A DNA stretch of 64,000 nt, taken from positions 62,001 through 126,000 of the forward strand of contig CALKGQ010000004.1 in assembly GCA_938085425.1 (NCBI GenBank), in the 5' to 3' direction. Of the stretch, positions 20,069 through 28,599 are shown piece after piece (position 1 is the first letter of the stretch; each line of letters begins with the position of its first letter). A program made the translations under genes and the position numbers. The notes beneath the pieces are model-generated. The model had not been told where the DNA came from and searched no databases. It worked only from the letters and a program-made list of their open reading frames with translations. This DNA comes from an uncultured Flavobacteriales bacterium (GTDB taxonomy: Bacteria; Bacteroidota; Bacteroidia; Flavobacteriales_D; Sanyastnellaceae).

Positions 20069-20440
20069 ATGAATTCTACCACACCTCCCCCTACAGATGC
20101 GCTGGCCCAGGCCATTGTTCAAGGCTTGGATGCCTTGAAAGCGCAGGACATTGTCACGTTGGACTTGAGTCCCTTGACCCATGCCATTGCCTCTTCTTTT
20201 GTCATTGCCTCAGCCACGAGTCGCACCCAGGTGGAAGCCTTGGCCAAATCGGTGGAACAGGCAACAAATGAGACCTTGAATGAACGTCCATGGGGGGTGC
20301 ATGGTTTGAGAAGTGGAGAATGGGTGATCCTCGACTACAGCGATGTGGTTGTGCACATCTTCCACAGCGAAGCCCGAGCGCATTATGCATTGGAGGAGTT
20401 GTGGGGGGACGCACCCGTCCAACACCACACATCAAACTGA
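20069..20440 (+). CDS. rsfS: Ribosome silencing factor RsfS (Iojap/YbeB)
   Basis: 123 residues. It binds ribosomal protein L14 and blocks subunit joining in stationary phase. Family blocks are present: DIVTLDLSPLTHAIASSFVIASA and WVILDYSDVVVHIFHSEARAHYALEELWGD (beginning about residue 85). It is followed by ftsH after 5 bases. Confidence 0.94.
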   Translation: MNSTTPPPTDALAQAIVQGLDALKAQDIVTLDLSPLTHAIASSFVIASATSRTQVEALAKSVEQATNETLNERPWGVHGLRSGEWVILDYSDVVVHIFHSEARAHYALEELWGDAPVQHHTSN

Positions 20441-20445
20441 GCAAG

Positions 20446-22485
20446 ATGGAAAAGAAGACCCCCAACCCCAAGTCGAAAGACGGCGGAAAAAAGTCAAGCA
20501 AGTCAGGGAAACCAGGGAAAACTGGGAAGGACGCCAAACCTGGCAAGCCCATCAATTTTTACTGGGTGTATGCCATCGTGGCCATGTTCTTGCTGACGTT
20601 GGTGACGCTGGGCGATTCCAGTTCGCAGCGCAAGGTGCAGTGGCCGGATTTCAAAAAAATGGCCGAGAAGGGACAAGTGGCCAAGGTCAGCCACAACGGT
20701 GCCCAAGCGAGCATTTTTTACATCCAAAGTGTCAGCGACAGCCTTTCAGGAGGCAAGTCGGAGCCCCAACTGTTGGAGGCCCTTTATTCCGGAGCCGACG
20801 CCACCATGGACATCCCCAGGGGAGACGATTACCAAAGGGATTTGAAGGAGCTTCAAGAGGCCCATGGTTTTGAACTTCGTTACGAGCCACCCAACGAGTG
20901 GGGAGGACAAATCTTGTCGTGGGTGATCTTCTTAGGCCTTATGGTGGTGGTATGGATGTTCCTGATGCGGCGATTGGGCGGCGGGCCTGCTGGTGGAGGA
21001 CAAATCTTCAACATTGGCAAGTCGAAGGCCCAAGTCCTCGAGAAGGGAGAAGGCACTGATGTCACCTTCAAAGACGTTGCCGGTGTGGACGGTGCCAAAG
21101 AGGAACTCCATGAGATCGTGGACTTCCTGAAGAAGCCCGACAAGTACACCGAACTCGGCGCAAAAATCCCCAAAGGAGCGCTTCTCGTAGGCCCTCCGGG
21201 CACGGGAAAAACCTTGCTTGCGAAAGCTGTGGCCGGCGAGGCCGAAGTTCCCTTCTTCAGCCTCAGTGGCTCCGACTTCGTGGAAATGTTCGTCGGGGTA
21301 GGTGCTTCGCGGGTTCGGGATTTGTTCAAGCAGGCCAAGGAAAAGTCACCGGCCATCATCTTCATCGATGAGATTGATGCCATTGGCCGCGCAAGGGGCA
21401 AAAACGCAAATTTTGGGTCCAACGACGAAAGAGAGAACACCTTGAACCAACTCCTGACGGAGATGGACGGTTTTGGCACCAACAGTGGGGTGATCATCCT
21501 TGCGGCCACCAACCGCGCAGACATTTTGGACAAGGCATTGATGCGCGCCGGACGCTTCGACCGGCAGATCTATGTGGACATGCCTGACGTGAACGAGCGA
21601 AAGGCCATTTTTGAGGTGCATCTGAGCCCTTTGAAAACTGACAACTCGGTGGACATTGATTTCCTCTCGAAGCAGACCCCAGGATTCAGCGGAGCAGACA
21701 TTGCCAACGTGTGCAACGAGGCCGCCTTGTTCGCCGCCCGCAAGGACAGGAAATTGGTCACCCACCAAGACTTTTTGGACGCGGTGGACCGCATCATTGG
21801 TGGCCTGGAAAAGCGCACCAAAATCATCAGCGAAAACGAGAAGAACACCATTGCCTTCCACGAGGCCGGGCATGCTGTGGTGAGCTGGTTGGTTGAATTT
21901 GCTTCGCCACTGGTGAAGGTGAGCATCGTGCCTCGAGGTCAAAGCTTGGGGGCCGCCTGGTACCTTCCTGAGGAGCGTGCCATCACCACCACGGAGCAAA
22001 TCTTTGACGAGATGTGCGCCGCATTGGGAGGACGGGCCGCAGAGGAAATCATCTTTGGCAAAATTTCAACGGGCGCACTGAGTGATTTGGAAAAGGTCAC
22101 CAAGCAAGCCTATGCCATGGTCAGTGTCTACGGGCTCAACGATCGGATTGGCAACCGCAGTTACTACGACAGCAGAGGAGAGAACTCCTTCACCAAGCCC
22201 TACAGCGAAGAAACGGCCCGCATCATTGACGAAGAAGTCAGTGCTGTCATTGAGAAGGCCTACGACCGGGCGAAAGAAATTTTGGCGAACAATCGAGACA
22301 AGCTTGAGTCTCTCGCAGACTCATTGTTGCAGAACGAGGTCATTTTCCGGGAAGATGTGGAACGCATTTTGGGGGCGCGACCGTTCGCTGCTCCGGCGGT
22401 GCTTCCAGACCCCTCAGCCGCCAATGAGAAGGCCCCGGAAGCCCCGGAAGCCCCGGAAGCCCCGGAACCCAATCCACAGAAATGA
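20446..22485 (+). CDS. ftsH: ATP-dependent zinc metalloprotease FtsH
   Basis: 679-residue membrane-anchored AAA+ protease degrading membrane and regulatory proteins. A lysine-rich cytoplasmic N-terminus of about 35 residues precedes membrane segment 1 (FYWVYAIVAMFLLTLVTLG) and segment 2 (ILSWVIFLGLMVVVWMFLM). Walker A is GPPGTGKTLLAKA, Walker B is IIFIDEIDAIG, the SRH region contains ATNRADILDKALMRAGRFDR, and the zinc site is HEAGHA. The C-terminus ends in an APE repeat tail encoded by four copies of a 9-base unit. The ATG at 20446 is the only start after the rsfS stop. Confidence 0.97.
   Translation: MEKKTPNPKSKDGGKKSSKSGKPGKTGKDAKPGKPINFYWVYAIVAMFLLTLVTLGDSSSQRKVQWPDFKKMAEKGQVAKVSHNGAQASIFYIQSVSDSLSGGKSEPQLLEALYSGADATMDIPRGDDYQRDLKELQEAHGFELRYEPPNEWGGQILSWVIFLGLMVVVWMFLMRRLGGGPAGGGQIFNIGKSKAQVLEKGEGTDVTFKDVAGVDGAKEELHEIVDFLKKPDKYTELGAKIPKGALLVGPPGTGKTLLAKAVAGEAEVPFFSLSGSDFVEMFVGVGASRVRDLFKQAKEKSPAIIFIDEIDAIGRARGKNANFGSNDERENTLNQLLTEMDGFGTNSGVIILAATNRADILDKALMRAGRFDRQIYVDMPDVNERKAIFEVHLSPLKTDNSVDIDFLSKQTPGFSGADIANVCNEAALFAARKDRKLVTHQDFLDAVDRIIGGLEKRTKIISENEKNTIAFHEAGHAVVSWLVEFASPLVKVSIVPRGQSLGAAWYLPEERAITTTEQIFDEMCAALGGRAAEEIIFGKISTGALSDLEKVTKQAYAMVSVYGLNDRIGNRSYYDSRGENSFTKPYSEETARIIDEEVSAVIEKAYDRAKEILANNRDKLESLADSLLQNEVIFREDVERILGARPFAAPAVLPDPSAANEKAPEAPEAPEAPEPNPQK
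22432..22467 (+). repeat. Four perfect tandem copies of a 9-base unit at the 3' end of ftsH
   Basis: The unit GCCCCGGAA is repeated four times in frame and encodes an Ala-Pro-Glu tail (APEAPEAPEAPE). Copy number is likely to vary between strains by slippage. Confidence 0.85.
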
Positions 22486-22697
22486 AGGGTTGGACCTTGG
22501 CCATCCAATGCCATGACGCCGGCATGGCACCCTTGCTCCAAAGTGGACTCGAGGCGCAGGGCATCCCATCGGTGCTCTTGAACAAGCAGGATTCCAGCTA
22601 CGTTGGGATGTGCTTTGCCACGCGGCCAGTTGAAATATGGGTCCCTGAAGGCCAAATGGAAGAGGCCAAGGCATGGCTTGAAGCCCCGGAAGGATGA
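22482..22697 (+). CDS. DUF2007-like putative signal-transducing protein
   Basis: 71 residues. It fits the small DUF2007 (YqgE/PII-like ferredoxin fold) pattern: an opening strand (WTLAIQCHDAGMAPLLQSGLEAQGIPSVLLN), the central IEIWVPE-like strand read here as VEIWVPEGQMEEAKAWLEA. Such proteins have no proven role. It overlaps ftsH and cdsA by 4 bases each, so it is clearly part of this operon. Confidence 0.78.
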   Translation: MKGWTLAIQCHDAGMAPLLQSGLEAQGIPSVLLNKQDSSYVGMCFATRPVEIWVPEGQMEEAKAWLEAPEG

Positions 22698-23356
22698 TGC
22701 AGAACGAGTGGTGGGTGCGTTCGCTCACAGGTGTGCTGTTTGTAGGTGCCGTGGTGGGTGCGACGACATGGAGCATTTGGTCGCACGTTCTTCTCTGGAC
22801 CGGCTTGGCCATCATGGCATGCAAGGAGGGCCAAACCTTGCTGCGCGCAGCTCCCCAGCTCCGACCTTGGACGATGTATGTGGCAGTTTTGGTGGTGTAC
22901 ACTGCCGTCTTGACGTTGCCCTGGATGGGTGGATTTTGGGCGACGGAGGCACTCACTGTCCATGACCATGATGGAGGCCCCGTGGTGCAGTTTGCCACCT
23001 TGATTTGGGCGAACGACACCATGGCCTTTGTGGGAGGAAAGATGCTGGGCCGCCACAAGTTGGCCCCCACCATCAGCCCCGGAAAGACGTGGGAAGGTGC
23101 CGTCGTTGGGGCACTGGGCGCGGGTCTGGCCGCCACCATGTGGTGGGGGCCCATGGGCTTGGGTTTGGGCCTTTTGGCCGGAGCGTTGAGCACATGCGGT
23201 GACTTGATGGAAAGCCGCATGAAACGGCTGGCCAAGGTCAAAGACAGCGGCGCATTGCTTCCCGGCCATGGTGGAGTGCTGGACCGTTTTGATGGATTTT
23301 TGTTCGCCGCGCCCGTGCATGCGCTCTTGTGGTGCATTTTCGTGGTCCAAACTTGA
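22694..23356 (+). CDS. cdsA: Phosphatidate cytidylyltransferase
   Basis: 220-residue membrane enzyme making CDP-diacylglycerol from phosphatidate and CTP. The C-terminal signature is intact (MKRLAKVKDSGALLPGHGGV followed by LDRFDG), and an upstream conserved block reads TISPGKTWEG. It is shorter than the usual 260-285 residues; the N-terminal membrane segments seem reduced. It precedes psd by 4 bases, so consecutive phospholipid steps are co-transcribed. Confidence 0.93.
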   Translation: MMQNEWWVRSLTGVLFVGAVVGATTWSIWSHVLLWTGLAIMACKEGQTLLRAAPQLRPWTMYVAVLVVYTAVLTLPWMGGFWATEALTVHDHDGGPVVQFATLIWANDTMAFVGGKMLGRHKLAPTISPGKTWEGAVVGALGAGLAATMWWGPMGLGLGLLAGALSTCGDLMESRMKRLAKVKDSGALLPGHGGVLDRFDGFLFAAPVHALLWCIFVVQT

Positions 23357-23360
23357 CAAC

Positions 23361-24020
23361 ATGACATTGCACAGAGAAGGATATGGATTGATTGCATTGG
23401 CCGTGGCCCTCGGCGCAGGGATGGTGGCCTTGGGCTGGGGCCTGGGGGCTCCAAAATGGGTCTTTTGGCTGCTTTGCGCGCTGGCCGCGGTCGACGTGTT
23501 TCTGGTCGCCCAGTTTTTCCGTGTGCCCAAGCGATTTCCAGTGGCCGAGGAGGGCCAGATTCTTTGTCCATCCGACGGGAAGGTCGTGGTCATTGAGGAG
23601 GTGCAAGAGTCGGAGGTGTTGGGGGACAAGCGCATCCAAGTCAGCATTTTCATGAGTCCGCTGAACGTGCATGTCCAATGGGCGCCCATGGCGGGCAAGG
23701 TCACGCATGCCAATTACCACCCCGGCAAGTACCTGGTGGCCTGGCACCCAAAGAGCAGCACAGAAAATGAACGCACCACCTTGGTGATCGAGGGCAGCCG
23801 CGGTCCCGTCCTGTTCAGGCAGATTGCCGGTGCCGTGGCAAGGCGGATTCGCTGGTACATTCAACCAGAACAGCAAGTGGAATTGGGAGAGGAGGTAGGG
23901 TTCATCAAATTTGGTTCCCGGATCGATGTGTTTTTGCCCTTGGATGCCGACATCCATGTGGATTTGGACCAAAAGGTGAAAGGCCGTGAAACGATTTTGG
24001 CCACGTTGCCCAAGGGTTGA
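23361..24020 (+). CDS. psd: Phosphatidylserine decarboxylase proenzyme
   Basis: 219 residues. It decarboxylates phosphatidylserine to phosphatidylethanolamine using a pyruvoyl group made by self-cleavage. The cleavage serine lies in IKFGSRIDVFLP, the short-type (Psd-B) motif. Two N-terminal membrane segments and the core block FMSPLNVHVQWAPMAGKVTHANYHPG region are visible. The start at 23361 follows the cdsA stop; longer readings would overlap cdsA. Confidence 0.94.
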   Translation: MTLHREGYGLIALAVALGAGMVALGWGLGAPKWVFWLLCALAAVDVFLVAQFFRVPKRFPVAEEGQILCPSDGKVVVIEEVQESEVLGDKRIQVSIFMSPLNVHVQWAPMAGKVTHANYHPGKYLVAWHPKSSTENERTTLVIEGSRGPVLFRQIAGAVARRIRWYIQPEQQVELGEEVGFIKFGSRIDVFLPLDADIHVDLDQKVKGRETILATLPKG

Positions 24021-24077
24021 TTTCTTTCGTTTGGTGTTCAGCGGGGTAGGGGGTAATTTGCCCCAAAAACCTTTACG

Positions 24078-26006
24078 ATGAAACATTTTGTCTTTCTTGC
24101 CCTTGCCTTTGGCATGGCAGCACCTTCGATGGCCCAGAAGCACAAGCTGGAACAAACACCCCAGATTCCTGAATCGAGCAGGACTTCCACGCTTCGTGCT
24201 TTGCACAATGCCCATGATGGCTCTGAGCGCCCGATGGCGCCGATCAACAGCACCTACACGTCAGAGACCACCCACGAGGTGATCCGCGAATTGGTCATCG
24301 AGCGTCAGGTCATTGGGATCACGCAGTACGATTTGCAGTCCAACGCATCCATTGACGACCGCATGGCAGGGTCTGGAGATGCGGTCAGTGCAGCATGGAC
24401 CCAGAGCCTTGAAACGGGGGCCTTTGACGACCGTGGTACGGGCTACAACTTCTACGACGGTGAACTTTGGGGAGAGCAGCCCTTGGAGCGTCTTGAAGAC
24501 GTTCGCGTTGGATGGCCTTCCATTTTGCACATGGGCAATGGCACCGAGGTGGTCATCACCCACGAAGCAAGTGGAGACTTCACGGCACCATTGGTGATGA
24601 TGACCAGCCCTGCTGGCCAAGAGCAGTGGTTGCAGTCCACCATCCCTGGAGGAGCCATCAACGATTTGGGCACGCCTCTCGGCAACCTTTGGCCACGCGC
24701 GGCTGTGGGCGGCATCAACGATGAAATCATACACCTCATCTGCGTGACCACGCCGGTCGGAAACGCAGGGGACGATCCCAATGCGGTCTACCAAGGCCAA
24801 GATGGGGCCCTGTTGTACTACCGTTCGTTCGACTACGGTTCCAACTGGGAGATGATGACCTTCCCTGAGATTGACAGCACCCAATTTGGTGGGTTCAGTG
24901 GTGACGCCTACGCCATCCATGCACGTGATGGGGTGGTTGCGTTTGCGGTGTTCAACAATTTGGCCGATTCCTTTGTGATGGTGTCAGAGGATGCAGGAGA
25001 CAACTGGGAGTACCACACCTTGGTGGATTTCCCGGTCGACTTGTACCAAATCGATTCAGGTCTTCCCGATTCTTTGGGAGTGGACATCGACGGTGACGGC
25101 TTGACCCAGGAGTTCTTCACTTCCGACGGTTCAGGTGACATCCACGTGGACGTCAACGGCACCGTTCATTGCACGTTTGGCGGCATGTTTGTGGCGGATA
25201 CCGACACCATTGATACCCAATATTCCTTCTTTCCAGGCACCAACTTGTTGGAGTACTGGCGTCCGGATTTTGACGAGGACTCTACTGCCACCATTGCGGG
25301 GGCCTTGGATTACGACGGCAATGGCACTTTGGACATTTTGGACGACATCGCAGACTACGGCGGCGGGCTGGCTTCCATTCCAAGCATTGCATCGGATGAA
25401 GATGGCCATTTGTTTGTCAGCTACTCTGCCGTCATGGAAACCCATGACAGCGGCCTCCAAAATTTCCGCCATGTTTTTGTGGTGAATTCAGAGGATGCAG
25501 GTGACAGCTGGAACACCGACACGCCCTGTGATTTGACGCCCGACGTGGACTTTGATTTGTACGAGGCCGTGTTTGCTTCCATGTCCCCGGACGTGGAGGA
25601 GCACCTCGAGATTGTGTATCAGCGAGATTTTGAACCAGGCTTGCACGTGCGCGGGGATTTGGATCCGGTGGACCTCAACGAAATGGTTCACTTGCGGGTC
25701 CCAAAATTGGATTTGGACGAGTGCAGCGACATTGACTTCGAAGATTGGGTGGGCATTGCGGAGGGCTTCAAACCCGGCCAAGTCCAGCTCTATCCCAACC
25801 CATCCAGTGCTTGGGCAGAGTTGATCATTGATCGCCCAGGTGCCCATGACGTCCGTGTGCTCGATGTGGAAGGCCGTCAGCACATGAGTTGGACCACCAC
25901 AGGCATCGTTGAAAAATTTGACGTTCGCACCTTGCCTGCGGGCATGTACTTTGTGGAGCTGGCGCAAGGCGCACAGCGCACCATCGTTCGACTTGCGGTG
26001 CAATAA
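24078..26006 (+). CDS. Secreted BNR/Asp-box-type protein with type IX sorting domain
   Basis: 642 residues with a signal peptide (LALAFGMAAPSMAQ). Asp-box-like repeats occur (SEDAGDNWEYH, NSEDAGDSWNT, SFDYGSNWEMM), suggesting a sialidase-type beta-propeller. Two calcium-loop-like stretches (DIDGDGLTQEF and DYDGNGTLDILDD) resemble dockerin/EF-hand loops. The C-terminus (VQLYPNPSSAWAELIID ... LPAGMYFVEL) is a type A type IX secretion sorting domain, so the protein is exported across the outer membrane and probably surface-attached. Substrate unknown; sialidase catalytic residues were not identified. A strong terminator follows. Confidence 0.88.
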   Translation: MKHFVFLALAFGMAAPSMAQKHKLEQTPQIPESSRTSTLRALHNAHDGSERPMAPINSTYTSETTHEVIRELVIERQVIGITQYDLQSNASIDDRMAGSGDAVSAAWTQSLETGAFDDRGTGYNFYDGELWGEQPLERLEDVRVGWPSILHMGNGTEVVITHEASGDFTAPLVMMTSPAGQEQWLQSTIPGGAINDLGTPLGNLWPRAAVGGINDEIIHLICVTTPVGNAGDDPNAVYQGQDGALLYYRSFDYGSNWEMMTFPEIDSTQFGGFSGDAYAIHARDGVVAFAVFNNLADSFVMVSEDAGDNWEYHTLVDFPVDLYQIDSGLPDSLGVDIDGDGLTQEFFTSDGSGDIHVDVNGTVHCTFGGMFVADTDTIDTQYSFFPGTNLLEYWRPDFDEDSTATIAGALDYDGNGTLDILDDIADYGGGLASIPSIASDEDGHLFVSYSAVMETHDSGLQNFRHVFVVNSEDAGDSWNTDTPCDLTPDVDFDLYEAVFASMSPDVEEHLEIVYQRDFEPGLHVRGDLDPVDLNEMVHLRVPKLDLDECSDIDFEDWVGIAEGFKPGQVQLYPNPSSAWAELIIDRPGAHDVRVLDVEGRQHMSWTTTGIVEKFDVRTLPAGMYFVELAQGAQRTIVRLAVQ

Positions 26007-26050
26007 TTTCTCTTTTGGGTGCATGGCAAGCCATGTTCCTACGACCTTTG

Positions 26051-26080
26051 AAAGCGGTGTCCTCGGGCACCGCTTTTTTT
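26051..26080 (+). terminator. Intrinsic terminator after the T9SS cargo gene
   Basis: Stem AAAGCGGTG (26051-26059) pairs with CACCGCTTT (26068-26076) around an 8-base loop and runs into seven T. It separates the secreted protein gene from cinA. Confidence 0.85.
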
Positions 26081-26085
26081 GAACT

Positions 26086-26093
26086 CATATTTG
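26086..26093 (+). promoter_or_regulatory. -7-like element (CATATTTG) 6 bases before cinA ATG
   Basis: One mismatch to TAnnTTTG (C for the first T), followed by GCTTTC and the ATG at 26100. It is wedged directly between the preceding terminator and the start codon. Confidence 0.4.
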
Positions 26094-26099
26094 GCTTTC

Positions 26100-27371
26100 A
26101 TGCGCATTCAAATTGTATCCATTGGAGATGAACTGTTGATCGGCCAGACGGTCAACACCAATGCTGCCTGGATGGGGGAACACCTGACCTTGGACGGCTG
26201 GATCGTGGGAGGGGTGGAGGTTGTTTCCGACTCGCCAGAGGCCATTTGCGACGCGTTGGACCGTGGGCTTGCATCGAATGATGCAGTGCTCTTGACAGGA
26301 GGTTTGGGCCCCACCAAAGACGACTTGACCAAACATGTGTTGGCGGAGTACTTCGGCACAGAGCTTGTGATGCACGAAGAAATCGCGGCCGGCATCCAGG
26401 CTTGGTTCGAATCGCGCAACGTTCCATTTCTCGAAGTCAATCGTTTGCAGGCGATGCTTCCTGCGTCATGCACTGTGCTTCCCAATCCTTTGGGCACTGC
26501 TTCGGGCATGTGGTTTGAGCATGGAGACAAAGTAGTGGTGAGCATGCCAGGAGTGCCCTATGAAATGGAGGGCCTGATGACCCATGAGGTTCAACCTCGG
26601 TTGAAGGCGCATTTTGCATTGCCTGCCAACTTGTATGAAACGGTGGTGACCGCCGGCATTGGCGAATCGTCCCTTGCCGCTTTGGTGGACACATGGGAGG
26701 CTTCGCTGCCTTCCAAGGGGATTTCTTTGGCCTACCTGCCTTCTCCAGGTCAAGTGAAGGTGCGCTTGGGGGTGAAAGGGCCATCGGGCGACAAGGAGGA
26801 ACTGCAAGGCCTGCTCGACGCTGAAGTGGAGGTGTTCATGAAGCTCGCAGGCCGGCACGTGGTGGGGCGTGGGAACATGGACATCGCTGCGGCTGTTTTG
26901 GGGTTGCTCTCTTCAAGTGGAGGGACTTTGGCCACAGCAGAGTCGTGCACGGGGGGCAGTGTGGCCGCCATGCTGACGGCGATCCCTGGGGCAAGTGCCT
27001 CGTTCATGGGAGGCGTTGTGGCCTATGACAACGCAGTGAAAACGGGTTTTTTGGATGTGGATCCGAGGGACATCGTGGACCATGGTGCCGTGAGCGAACC
27101 CGTGGTGAAGGCGATGGCGATCGGCGCCCGCAAAGCCATGGGAACGACTTGGGCAATTGCCACCTCCGGTGTGGCTGGGCCTGGCGGTGGCACGGAGCTC
27201 AAACCTGTAGGCTTGGTGTGGATGGCCGTGGCCGGGCCTGCAGGGGCGAAGGCATGGTGCCACCGATTTGGTGCACAACGCGCCCGCATTGTCCAACGGG
27301 CTTCACGTCGTGTTTTGACCTACCTGCATGAATTCATCAAGAATGGAGGTCTTCCTGGGTTGGAGGATTGA
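26100..27371 (+). CDS. cinA: CinA family nicotinamide-nucleotide amidohydrolase
   Basis: 423 residues in two domains. The N-terminal MoCF/COG1058 domain shows IVSIGDELLIGQTVNTNA and LLTGGLGPTKDD. The C-terminal PncC-like deamidase domain shows TAESCTGGSVAAMLT and ATSGVAGPGGGT. CinA deamidates NMN in pyridine nucleotide recycling. The ATG at 26100 fits the family N-terminus (MRIQIVSIGDE); the ATG at 26079 lies in the terminator. rpmB follows after 38 bases. Confidence 0.94.
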   Translation: MRIQIVSIGDELLIGQTVNTNAAWMGEHLTLDGWIVGGVEVVSDSPEAICDALDRGLASNDAVLLTGGLGPTKDDLTKHVLAEYFGTELVMHEEIAAGIQAWFESRNVPFLEVNRLQAMLPASCTVLPNPLGTASGMWFEHGDKVVVSMPGVPYEMEGLMTHEVQPRLKAHFALPANLYETVVTAGIGESSLAALVDTWEASLPSKGISLAYLPSPGQVKVRLGVKGPSGDKEELQGLLDAEVEVFMKLAGRHVVGRGNMDIAAAVLGLLSSSGGTLATAESCTGGSVAAMLTAIPGASASFMGGVVAYDNAVKTGFLDVDPRDIVDHGAVSEPVVKAMAIGARKAMGTTWAIATSGVAGPGGGTELKPVGLVWMAVAGPAGAKAWCHRFGAQRARIVQRASRRVLTYLHEFIKNGGLPGLED

Positions 27372-27409
27372 GGAAAAAGTTGTTTCTTTGCAATCCTAAA
27401 TTCAGAGCC

Positions 27410-27652
27410 ATGAGCCGCGTTTGTGAGATTACAGGAAAGAAAGTTTTGGTGGGAAACAATGTTTCGCACTCGAAGCGCCGGACGAAGCGTCGTTTTTACC
27501 CCAACCTTCAGAGGAAGCGTTTCTTCATTCCAGAGGAAGACCGCTGGGTGACCCTTCGCGTCTCTGCCAAGGCCATCCGCACCATCAGCAAGATTGGTGT
27601 TCTCGCAGCCATGAAGCGCGGAGAAGAGCTCGGCGTACTTTCTGCCAAGTAA
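27410..27652 (+). CDS. rpmB: 50S ribosomal protein L28
   Basis: 80 residues, standard for Bacteroidota L28. The sequence begins MSRVCEITGKKVLVGNNVSHSK and ends with VLAAMKRGEELG. It lacks the paired zinc cysteines found in some L28. In most Bacteroidota rpmB is followed by rpmG and a DUF4295 gene, but here a terminator follows directly and the next genes face the other way. Confidence 0.96.
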   Translation: MSRVCEITGKKVLVGNNVSHSKRRTKRRFYPNLQRKRFFIPEEDRWVTLRVSAKAIRTISKIGVLAAMKRGEELGVLSAK

Positions 27653-27688
27653 GCCGATTCCGCCGGTCCAACGGCACGACGGAAAGCA

Positions 27689-27716
27689 AAACGACCCGCC
27701 ATTTGGCGGGTCGTTT
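27689..27716 (+). terminator. Bidirectional terminator between rpmB and the prohibitin-like gene
   Basis: Perfect 13-bp inverted repeat AAACGACCCGCCA / TGGCGGGTCGTTT with a 2-base spacer (a 4-base loop in practice). T-rich on both strands, so it can end both converging transcripts. Confidence 0.85.
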
Positions 27717-27746
27717 GCGTTGACAAAAACCGAAAGATTTCTCTTG

Positions 27747-28586
27747 TCATTGGTTGCCGAGGATGATGGGCAGTCCTGCATCTCCTCCTCCCACAATGAT
27801 CACCTTCGCATTGTTGCTCTTGGAAATCTCCTTGGTCGCTTCGATGCCCTTCCACTTGAGCAATTTGTCGCTGAGCCCTTTGGAGATGATTTCTTCAAAA
27901 TCCCGGATGCCTGCGGCTTCAATGCGCAAACGGTCGGCCTCTTTTTGGGCCTTTTCTAGGCGAAATTCATATTCCAATGATTCTTGCTCTTGCTGGAGTT
28001 TGCGTTCGATGGCTTGTTCCAGTGTTTTTGGCAGCTGAATGTTGCGAATCAACACGTCGTTGAGCTGCACGTAGTTGGCGGACAATTTCTTGCTGAGTTG
28101 ATCTTGGATTTCAATTTGAATTTGCTCGCGTTTGGTGGTGTTGAATTCTTCAGGCAAATATTTGGCGATGACTTCTCTCGCAACCGATCGCATGGAAGGG
28201 CGAATGACCGCGGACTCGTAGTTCCGTCCCCGCTCCGTCTCCAGATAACCTAGCTTGCCGTACACCGGTTGTGTGAACACCGTCATTTCCATGTTGATCT
28301 TGAGCAAGTTTGAACTCAAGACTTCCAGGCTTTCCAGTTGTTCGGTTTGGCGGACCTCATACTTGTACACCTTGTTCCACGGTGCCTTGAAGTGGAACCC
28401 ACTTGTCAAGGGCGCTTCTTTGGGGTCGACCCCTTCACCGAAGGTGTGGAAGGTCAAACCTGCATAGCCAGATGGAATGGTCACCGTCAAGGATCCCCAG
28501 AGGAAGACCACGGGCAAAAAGACAATCAAAGCGACGAGGAGGCCGCGCAGTCGGCGGCGGTCGTCAGGGGAGGCGTTCATGTTCAT
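27747..28586 (-). CDS. Prohibitin / SPFH domain membrane protein
   Basis: 279 residues. One N-terminal membrane anchor (GLLVALIVFLPVVFLWGS), then an SPFH/band 7 domain (IPSGYAGLTFHTFGEGVDPKE; LTSGFHFKAPWNKVYKYEVR), then a long charged coiled coil (about 170-235) and a conserved tail. Prohibitin-like proteins form membrane scaffolds, often around FtsH-type proteases; FtsH is encoded elsewhere in this window but not adjacent. The ATG at 28586 is chosen because a -7-like element lies 4 bases before it; an upstream ATG at 28613 lies inside the preceding gene. Confidence 0.9.
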   Translation of the reverse strand: MNMNASPDDRRRLRGLLVALIVFLPVVFLWGSLTVTIPSGYAGLTFHTFGEGVDPKEAPLTSGFHFKAPWNKVYKYEVRQTEQLESLEVLSSNLLKINMEMTVFTQPVYGKLGYLETERGRNYESAVIRPSMRSVAREVIAKYLPEEFNTTKREQIQIEIQDQLSKKLSANYVQLNDVLIRNIQLPKTLEQAIERKLQQEQESLEYEFRLEKAQKEADRLRIEAAGIRDFEEIISKGLSDKLLKWKGIEATKEISKSNNAKVIIVGGGDAGLPIILGNQ

Positions 28587-28590
28587 GGGC

Positions 28591-28598
28591 CGAAGGTA
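28591..28598 (-). promoter_or_regulatory. -7-like element (TACCTTCG) 4 bases before the prohibitin-like ATG
   Basis: One mismatch to TAnnTTTG, followed by GCCC and ATG. It lies in the 13-base gap just after the stop codon of the upstream VWA gene, giving the prohibitin-like gene its own, probably leaderless, start. Confidence 0.45.
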
Positions 28599-28599
28599 C

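Noticed and set aside
22432-22467. Tandem repeats considered as a CRISPR or regulatory array
   Set aside because: The 9-base units are contiguous with no spacers, lie in frame within ftsH and encode an Ala-Pro-Glu tail.
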